From Piscinibacter sp050175855 (GTDB lineage: Bacteria > Pseudomonadota > Gammaproteobacteria > Burkholderiales > Burkholderiaceae_C), in assembly GCF_050175855.1 (NCBI RefSeq), contig NZ_JBFXIO010000167.1, positions 1 to 10,423 of the forward strand: a stretch of DNA of 10,423 nucleotides, written 5' to 3'. The notes under the pieces were generated by a model that was given only the letters and a program-made list of their open reading frames with translations, was not told where the DNA came from and did not search any database. Shown one piece after another: positions 6,104-10,423 of this stretch. The stretch's first letter is position 1. Each line of letters starts with the position of its first letter. Made by a program: the position numbers and the translations under genes.

Positions 6104-7153
6104 ATGCCGGCCCCCGACGAAGAACTGCCCACCATCGAAGACGTCGCCCGCGCCGCCGGTGTCTCGACCGCGACCGTCTCGCGCGTGCTCAACCGCCCCG
6201 GCGAGGTGCGCGACGCCCTGCGCCAGAAGGTGCTGTCGGCGGTGGCCGAACTCGGGTACGTGCCCAATGCCGGCGCGCGGGCGATGAAGCTGCGGCGCAG
6301 CGGCACCGTCGGCGCGATCTTCCCCACGGTGGACAACGCGATCTTCGCCAAGGCGATCGACGCTCTGCAGCGCCGCCTGGCCGAATCCGGCCTGCAGCTG
6401 CTGCTGGCCACCAGCGGCTACGACCCCTCCACCGAGACGCGCCAGGCGCTGAACCTGCTGACCTGCGGCGTCGACGCGCTGGTGCTGTGCGGCGTGAGCC
6501 AGCGCGAGGAACTGCTGCAGCAACTGCGCCAGCGCGGCGTGCCGGTAGTGCACGTGATGAGCTGGCCGGCACCGCCCGACCGCATCGCCGTCGGCTTCGA
6601 CAACGCCCGGGCCATGTCGCAGGTGGTGCGCTACCTGCTCGACCTCGGCCACCGGCACATCGCCATGCTGGCCGGCATCACACGCGACAACGACCGCGCC
6701 GCCGCCCGCGTGGCCGGCGTGCGCGAGGCGTTGCGCGCGGCCGGCCTATCTCTGCCCGCCACGAGGCTGGTGGAGCGCCCCTACGAGCTCGGCGCGGCGC
6801 GCGATGGCCTGCGCGTGCTGCTGCAGGCCGACCCGGCCCCGACCGCCGTGGTGTGCGGCAACGACGTGCTGGCCACCGGCGCGCTGCTCGAGGCGGCTCG
6901 GCTGGGCGTGGCCGTGCCCGGGCAGCTCTCGATCGTCGGCTTCGACGACCTCGAGCTCGCCGGACACCTGCAGCCGGGCCTGACCACGGTGCGCGTGCCG
7001 GCCGAGGAAATGTGGCGGCTGGCCGCCGACCGGGTGCTCGACACGCTGCGCGGCGTCGAGGTGCCGCGCGCCACGGAAATCGAGGTGGCGCTCGTCGTGC
7101 GCGGCTCGACTGCACCGCCCGCGGGGGCGCGCCGCACGCGAGCGCGGCGCTGA
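6104..7153 (+). CDS. LacI-family transcriptional regulator (HpsR-like by position)
   Basis: This is a repressor-type regulator of 349 residues from the chosen start. The helix-turn-helix is at residues 10-30 (TIEDVARAAGVSTATVSRVLN), followed by the hinge region PNAGARAMK (54-62) and a periplasmic-binding-protein-like sensor domain. That domain contains VGFDNARA (163-170), VVCGNDVLATG (249-259) and LSIVGFDDLE (275-284), all usual LacI-family landmarks. In-frame ATGs also exist at 5999 and 6047. I choose 6104 because the HTH of this family normally begins within about ten residues of the N-terminus and 349 residues is the usual size; no start has a strong ribosome-binding site. It is divergent from the transporter/hps operon, with a LacI-type operator between. 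DHPS clusters in Cupriavidus pinatubonensis carry a LacI-type regulator, HpsR. The inducer, DHPS or sulfolactate, is inferred. Its stop lies four bases from the stop of comC. Confidence 0.9.
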   Translation: MPAPDEELPTIEDVARAAGVSTATVSRVLNRPGEVRDALRQKVLSAVAELGYVPNAGARAMKLRRSGTVGAIFPTVDNAIFAKAIDALQRRLAESGLQLLLATSGYDPSTETRQALNLLTCGVDALVLCGVSQREELLQQLRQRGVPVVHVMSWPAPPDRIAVGFDNARAMSQVVRYLLDLGHRHIAMLAGITRDNDRAAARVAGVREALRAAGLSLPATRLVERPYELGAARDGLRVLLQADPAPTAVVCGNDVLATGALLEAARLGVAVPGQLSIVGFDDLELAGHLQPGLTTVRVPAEEMWRLAADRVLDTLRGVEVPRATEIEVALVVRGSTAPPAGARRTRARR

Positions 7154-7157
7154 GCCG

Positions 7158-8171
7158 TCAGGCCTCGGCAGCCGCGCGCAGCGAGGCCAGCATCGCATCG
7201 GCCACGGTCACGCCTTCGGCCTCGGCACGCCGGCGCAGCGCCTCGCGGCGCGCACCGGGCAGGCGAACGCCCTCGTCGGCCAGCATCTCGCGCACCAGCA
7301 CCTCGAGCCGGTCGAGGTAGTGCTCGCGGCCGGCGAGCGCGCCCGGATCGACGATCACGAAGGCCTGGCCGATGCCCGGCCGGTTGCCCTCGTCGACGAA
7401 AAAGCTCGACGCCTCGAAGCCGAAGTTCGCGCCGATCAGCGCGGTGACGAGCAGTTCGACGACCAGCGCCAGCATCGCGCCCTTGGTCGAGGACACGGCG
7501 CCGATCGGCAGCATCGAGCCCTCGAGAGCGACCTTCGCATCGGTGGTGGGCTGACCATCGCGGTCGAGAGCCCAGCCGAGAGGAATCGGCTTGCCCTCCT
7601 TGGCCGCGACCATCACCTTGCCGCGCGCCACTTCCGACAGGCTCAGGTCGATCATCAGCGCATCGCCACTGCGGCGCGGAAATACCGCCGCCACCGGATT
7701 GGTGCCGAAGACGGCGTGCCGGCCACCGGCCGCCGGCATGGCCGCCGGAGAGTTCGCGAAGCCCAGGCCGACCATGCCCGCCTGCGCCGCCACCCGCAGA
7801 TGGTCGACGATCACGCCGGCATGGTGGCTGCGCACCACGCCGACGAAGGCGACACCGTGCTCGCGCGCCCGCGCCACGCCTTCGGCCACCGCCATCGCGC
7901 AGGCCGGGAACGCGAGGCCTTCGCCCGCGTCGATGACGGCCGCCCCGCCTTTCGCATGGCCCAGCCGCGGCTGGGCCTCCCCATTCACCCGCCCGTTGCG
8001 CAGGTGCGTCGCGTACTGCGCCACGCGCGAGAGGCCGTGCGAGCCGATGCCTTGCGCTTCGGCGAGCACCAGGGCCGCGGCCGTGCTCGCGGCCATCGCC
8101 GGGTTGGCGCCGGCGCGCTGCAGCGCGGCGTCCACCAGGCTGCGCAGTTCGACGAGAGAGATGTTGGCCAT
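7158..8171 (-). CDS. comC: (R)-sulfolactate dehydrogenase, Ldh_2/malate dehydrogenase family
   Basis: This 337-residue cytoplasmic NAD(P)-dependent dehydrogenase belongs to the type-2 malate/L-lactate dehydrogenase family (Ldh_2), which has its own fold without a classical Rossmann motif. Visible landmarks are IGSHGLSRV (42-50), the SHHAG segment (115-119) with the likely catalytic histidine, FGTNPVAAVFPR (155-166), IPLGWALDRDGQPTTD (196-211) and the STKGAMLAL stretch (228-236). ComC reduces 3-sulfopyruvate to (R)-sulfolactate or runs in reverse. With SlcC it works as a two-enzyme sulfolactate racemase in Chromohalobacter salexigens. Its ATG follows the stop of slcC by one base (TGACATG), the same order as expected for a coupled pair. 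A broader 2-hydroxyacid role is possible from sequence alone; suyAB and slcC in the same operon make sulfolactate the best call. Confidence 0.88.
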   Translation of the reverse strand: MANISLVELRSLVDAALQRAGANPAMAASTAAALVLAEAQGIGSHGLSRVAQYATHLRNGRVNGEAQPRLGHAKGGAAVIDAGEGLAFPACAMAVAEGVARAREHGVAFVGVVRSHHAGVIVDHLRVAAQAGMVGLGFANSPAAMPAAGGRHAVFGTNPVAAVFPRRSGDALMIDLSLSEVARGKVMVAAKEGKPIPLGWALDRDGQPTTDAKVALEGSMLPIGAVSSTKGAMLALVVELLVTALIGANFGFEASSFFVDEGNRPGIGQAFVIVDPGALAGREHYLDRLEVLVREMLADEGVRLPGARREALRRRAEAEGVTVADAMLASLRAAAEA

Positions 8172-8172
8172 G

Positions 8173-9102
8173 TCAGCCCAGTGCCTCCAGCACCCGGTCG
8201 GCGATGAGGAAGGAAACGCGCTCGTTGGCTTCGGCGGTCACGCCCGCCACGTGCGGCGTCAGGATCAGGTTCGGGCAGTCGGCGAAGTGCGGCGAGGCCG
8301 GCAGAGGCTCGGCGTCGAAGACGTCGAGCGCCGCACCGCCGAGGGTGCCCGCCTTCAGCGCCGCGGCCACCGCCGCTTCGTCGACGATGCCGCCGCGCGA
8401 GGTGTTGATCAGCACGGCGCCACGCTTCATCGCCGCGATGCGGCGTGCGTCGAACAGCCCCCGCGTGGCCTCGACCAGCGGCACGTGCAGGCTGACGACG
8501 TCGGCCGTAGCCACCAGTTCATCCAGCCCGACCGGCCGCACGCCGAGCCGCGCGTAGGCGGGGTCGGAGGCCGGCATCACCGCATCGTGCGCGATCACCG
8601 GCATGCCCAGCGCGCGGGCCAGCGTCGCGGTGAGCTGGCCGATGGAGCCGAAACCGACCAGCCCGAGCGTCTTGCCTGCGGTCTCGCGCCCGCTGGACAG
8701 CGCCGCGCGCGGCCACTGGCCGGCGCTGAGCGCCGCGCTGCTCTGATAGACGCCGCGCAGCAGCAGCATCGCGCTGGCCACCACGTACTCGGCCACCGAC
8801 AGCGCATTCGCGCCGGTGGCCGGAATGACGCGCAGGCCGCGCGCTTCGCAGCCCGGCACGTCGATATTGTCGAGCCCGACACCGAGCCGCCCGACCACGC
8901 GGCAGCGCGGCGCGAGCGCCTCCAGCAGCGCACCGCGCACCTGCGTGCGGTTGCGCACCACCAGCGCGTCGCAGCGCGCTGCCTCGGCAGCCAGGCGGGG
9001 CGCGTCGTCGACCAGCACCGGGTCGTACAGCACCTCGTGCACCGCGGCCAGGCGCGCCACGGCGCGCTCGTCCATGAACTCGGTGACGACGACCCTGGCC
9101 AC
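8173..9102 (-). CDS. slcC: (S)-sulfolactate dehydrogenase, D-2-hydroxyacid dehydrogenase family, GTG start
   Basis: This 309-residue NAD-dependent enzyme of the D-isomer 2-hydroxyacid dehydrogenase family has all key parts: GFGSIG at 150-155 with acidic D173 after the next strand (suggesting NAD preference), catalytic R236 in NTSRGGIVDE, E265 in DAEPLP and H284 in TPHVAG. SlcC oxidises (S)-sulfolactate to 3-sulfopyruvate, which ComC reduces to the (R) form. The GTG at 9100-9102 lies four bases from the suyB stop. It is preferred over the ATG nine codons later because that would remove the first beta strand (ARVVVTEF). The ribosome-binding site is weak, so translation probably depends on coupling to suyB. 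Relatives include phosphoglycerate and glyoxylate dehydrogenases, which cannot be excluded by motif alone; the operon supports SlcC. Confidence 0.88.
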   Translation of the reverse strand: MARVVVTEFMDERAVARLAAVHEVLYDPVLVDDAPRLAAEAARCDALVVRNRTQVRGALLEALAPRCRVVGRLGVGLDNIDVPGCEARGLRVIPATGANALSVAEYVVASAMLLLRGVYQSSAALSAGQWPRAALSSGRETAGKTLGLVGFGSIGQLTATLARALGMPVIAHDAVMPASDPAYARLGVRPVGLDELVATADVVSLHVPLVEATRGLFDARRIAAMKRGAVLINTSRGGIVDEAAVAAALKAGTLGGAALDVFDAEPLPASPHFADCPNLILTPHVAGVTAEANERVSFLIADRVLEALG

Positions 9103-9106
9103 GATC

Positions 9107-10282
9107 TCAGGCGGACTCGAACAGGCGCGTCAGCACGAACTCGCGGTGGCCCAGCGCCTCGGCGGCGGTCAGCCGGCCGTTGGCGGTGCGCAGCATGCAC
9201 TCGAGCAGCTTGTCGCCGGCCTGGTCGAGCGAGATCTCGCGCTGCAGCAGCCCGGAGGTGTCGACGTCGATGTGCTCGCTCATCAGGCGCACCGTGCGCG
9301 GGTTGGCGCAGATCTTGATCACCGGCACGATCGGGTTGCCGATCACGTTGCCCTGGCCGGTGGGGAAGAAGTGCACCGCATAGCCGCTGGCCGCGCACAG
9401 CGTGACCATCTCGGCCGCGGCCGACGACGAGTCCATGAACCACAGGCCCGGGTGCGTGGGCATCTCGGCCTTGTCGATGACGCCGTCGACCGTGCACTTC
9501 TTGCCGATCTTCTGGATGTTGCCCAGCGCCTTTTCCTCGATGGTGGTCAGGCCGCCGGCGATGTTGCCCTTGGTCGGCTGGCTCTCGGACAGGTCGGTGG
9601 TCTTGTGGCGGTTGATCATGTCCTGGTAGCGGTTGAACATGAACATGAACTTCTCGGCCACCTCGGGCGTCTTGCAGCGCTCCACCACGATGCGCTCGCC
9701 GCCGGTGATCTCGCTGGTCTCGCCGAAGCACAGGTAGTTGCCCAGCGGGTGCAGCTTGTCGAAGGCGTTGCCGACGGTGGGGTTGGCGCCGCAGCCGCTG
9801 GTGGTGTCGCTCTCGCCGCACTTGGTGGACACCCACAGCTCGTGGATGGGGCAGACCTCGCGCTGCTTCTCGCTGGCCCACTGCACGTATTCGCGCGCGG
9901 CCTTGCTGGCGCGCATGATGGTGTCGTGGTCGCCATGGCCCTCGATGCCGAAGCCGACGACTGGCTTGCCGGTGGTGGCGATGCCGTCGACCACCTTCTT
10001 GGTCCAGCCGTCCTCGATGCCGATGACGACGACGGCGGCCACGTTCGGGTTGCAGCCGGCGCCGATCAGCGTGCGGAAGTGCAGATCCAGGTCGGCGCCG
10101 AACTGCAGGCGGCCGTAGGGGTGCGGGATCGCCATCGTGCCCTTGATGTTGTGGGCGACGGCCTCGGCCGCGGCGTTGGACAGGTCGTCCAGCGGCAGGA
10201 TGATGACGTGGTTGCGCACGCCGACGCGGCCGTTCTCGCGGCGATAGCCGAGGAAGGTGGTGTCTTTCGAAATCACGGACAT
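9107..10282 (-). CDS. suyB: (R)-sulfolactate sulfo-lyase, large (beta) subunit
   Basis: This 391-residue protein is the large subunit of (2R)-3-sulfolactate sulfo-lyase (EC 4.4.1.24). The enzyme splits (R)-sulfolactate into pyruvate and sulfite, the desulfonating step of the pathway. It belongs to the UxaA altronate/galactarate dehydratase family, C-terminal part. Visible landmarks are FLGYRRENGRVGVRNHV (10-26), STKCGESDTTSG (152-163), GNYLCFGETSEITGGE (181-196) and FFPTGQGNVIGNPIVPVIK (305-323), with cysteine and acidic residues placed as in metal-dependent members. The ATG at 10280-10282 has AGGAG six bases upstream (10289-10293), 15 bases after the suyA stop. In UxaA the N-terminal SAF domain is fused; here it is a separate gene, suyA, which is characteristic of SuyAB rather than altronate dehydratase. 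The full length is normal and no key motif is broken. Confidence 0.95.
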   Translation of the reverse strand: MSVISKDTTFLGYRRENGRVGVRNHVIILPLDDLSNAAAEAVAHNIKGTMAIPHPYGRLQFGADLDLHFRTLIGAGCNPNVAAVVVIGIEDGWTKKVVDGIATTGKPVVGFGIEGHGDHDTIMRASKAAREYVQWASEKQREVCPIHELWVSTKCGESDTTSGCGANPTVGNAFDKLHPLGNYLCFGETSEITGGERIVVERCKTPEVAEKFMFMFNRYQDMINRHKTTDLSESQPTKGNIAGGLTTIEEKALGNIQKIGKKCTVDGVIDKAEMPTHPGLWFMDSSSAAAEMVTLCAASGYAVHFFPTGQGNVIGNPIVPVIKICANPRTVRLMSEHIDVDTSGLLQREISLDQAGDKLLECMLRTANGRLTAAEALGHREFVLTRLFESA

Positions 10283-10297
10283 GCGGTGCTCCTGCGC

Positions 10298-10423
10298 TTA
10301 CCAGCGCTTGGTCTTGATGTTGTGCACGTGGGCGTGCTCGCCGGCCTGGATCGGCGCGACGACCTTGCCCATGTCGATGCCGTACTTCCACACGGTGTCG
10401 CCCGGGCTCATGTCCTTGAGCGC
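10298..10423 (-). CDS. suyA: (R)-sulfolactate sulfo-lyase, small (alpha) subunit, C-terminal part (runs off right edge)
   Basis: The last 41 codons are in the window; the start lies beyond base 10423. The readable protein runs from ALKDMSPGDTVWKYG through IDMGKVVAPIQAGEHAHVHN to IKTKRW and a TAA stop. This is the SAF-domain pattern of the UxaA N-terminal region, with the typical GEHAHVHN histidine cluster. SuyA is the small partner of SuyB in sulfolactate sulfo-lyase. It precedes suyB by 15 bases, which hold the suyB ribosome-binding site, so the two are one transcription unit. The promoter of this right-hand operon must lie outside the window. Confidence 0.92.
   Translation of the reverse strand, partial: ALKDMSPGDTVWKYGIDMGKVVAPIQAGEHAHVHNIKTKRW

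Noticed and set aside
7591..9318. Long plus-strand frame (575 codons) opposite comC, slcC and part of suyB
   Set aside because: Crosses three well-supported genes on the other strand and shows only low-complexity R/A/H-rich sequence.
9107..10282. Altronate or galactarate dehydratase
   Set aside because: Same family, but the SAF domain is a separate small gene and the operon holds sulfolactate dehydrogenases, not hexuronate genes.
8595..10391. Long minus-strand frame (598 codons) across suyA, suyB and slcC
   Set aside because: An out-of-frame reading of the real genes, full of arginine and histidine runs.

Overview
The window is very GC-rich and gene-dense. Genes mostly overlap or lie a few bases apart, Shine-Dalgarno sites are clear, and a Bug/TctC-type periplasmic binding protein is present. 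Together these suggest a betaproteobacterium, most likely of the order Burkholderiales. This is inference from composition and gene families; no taxonomic marker is present.

The locus reads as a catabolic island for C3 organosulfonates: 2,3-dihydroxypropane-1-sulfonate (DHPS, a breakdown product of the plant sulfolipid sugar sulfoquinovose) and 3-sulfolactate. Eleven of the twelve genes lie on the minus strand, in two blocks separated by one plus-strand LacI-type regulator (6104-7153).

Left block, transcribed leftwards from a promoter at 5983-6011: two different SsuC/TauC-type ABC permeases (5094-5936 and 4315-5097), their ATPase (3503-4300) and substrate-binding protein (2421-3464). Then come hpsN, DHPS 3-dehydrogenase of the histidinol dehydrogenase fold (1027-2340), a short-chain dehydrogenase (254-1030) and the start of a Bug-family binding protein that runs off the left edge (1-202). 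A LacI-family palindrome (5969-5982) lies directly against the -10 box of this promoter, so the divergent regulator probably represses the block until an inducer appears.

Right block, also leftwards and entering from beyond the right edge: the end of suyA (10298-10423), suyB (9107-10282), slcC (8173-9102) and comC (7158-8171). It meets the regulator gene tail to tail with four bases between the stop codons.

Proposed flow: the ABC transporter brings the sulfonate in. The SDR, probably with a partner outside the window, interconverts DHPS enantiomers. HpsN oxidises (R)-DHPS in two steps to (R)-sulfolactate. SlcC and ComC convert (S)-sulfolactate through sulfopyruvate to (R)-sulfolactate. SuyAB cleaves (R)-sulfolactate to pyruvate and sulfite. 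No sulfite exporter or sulfite dehydrogenase is visible here; one would be expected nearby or elsewhere in the genome. The individual enzymes are known families. The unusual part is the combination, above all an ABC importer with two distinct permeases in the place where described DHPS clusters carry an MFS or TRAP transporter. No CRISPR array, RNA gene, insertion sequence or phage gene was seen, and no stretch over 300 bases lacks a gene.
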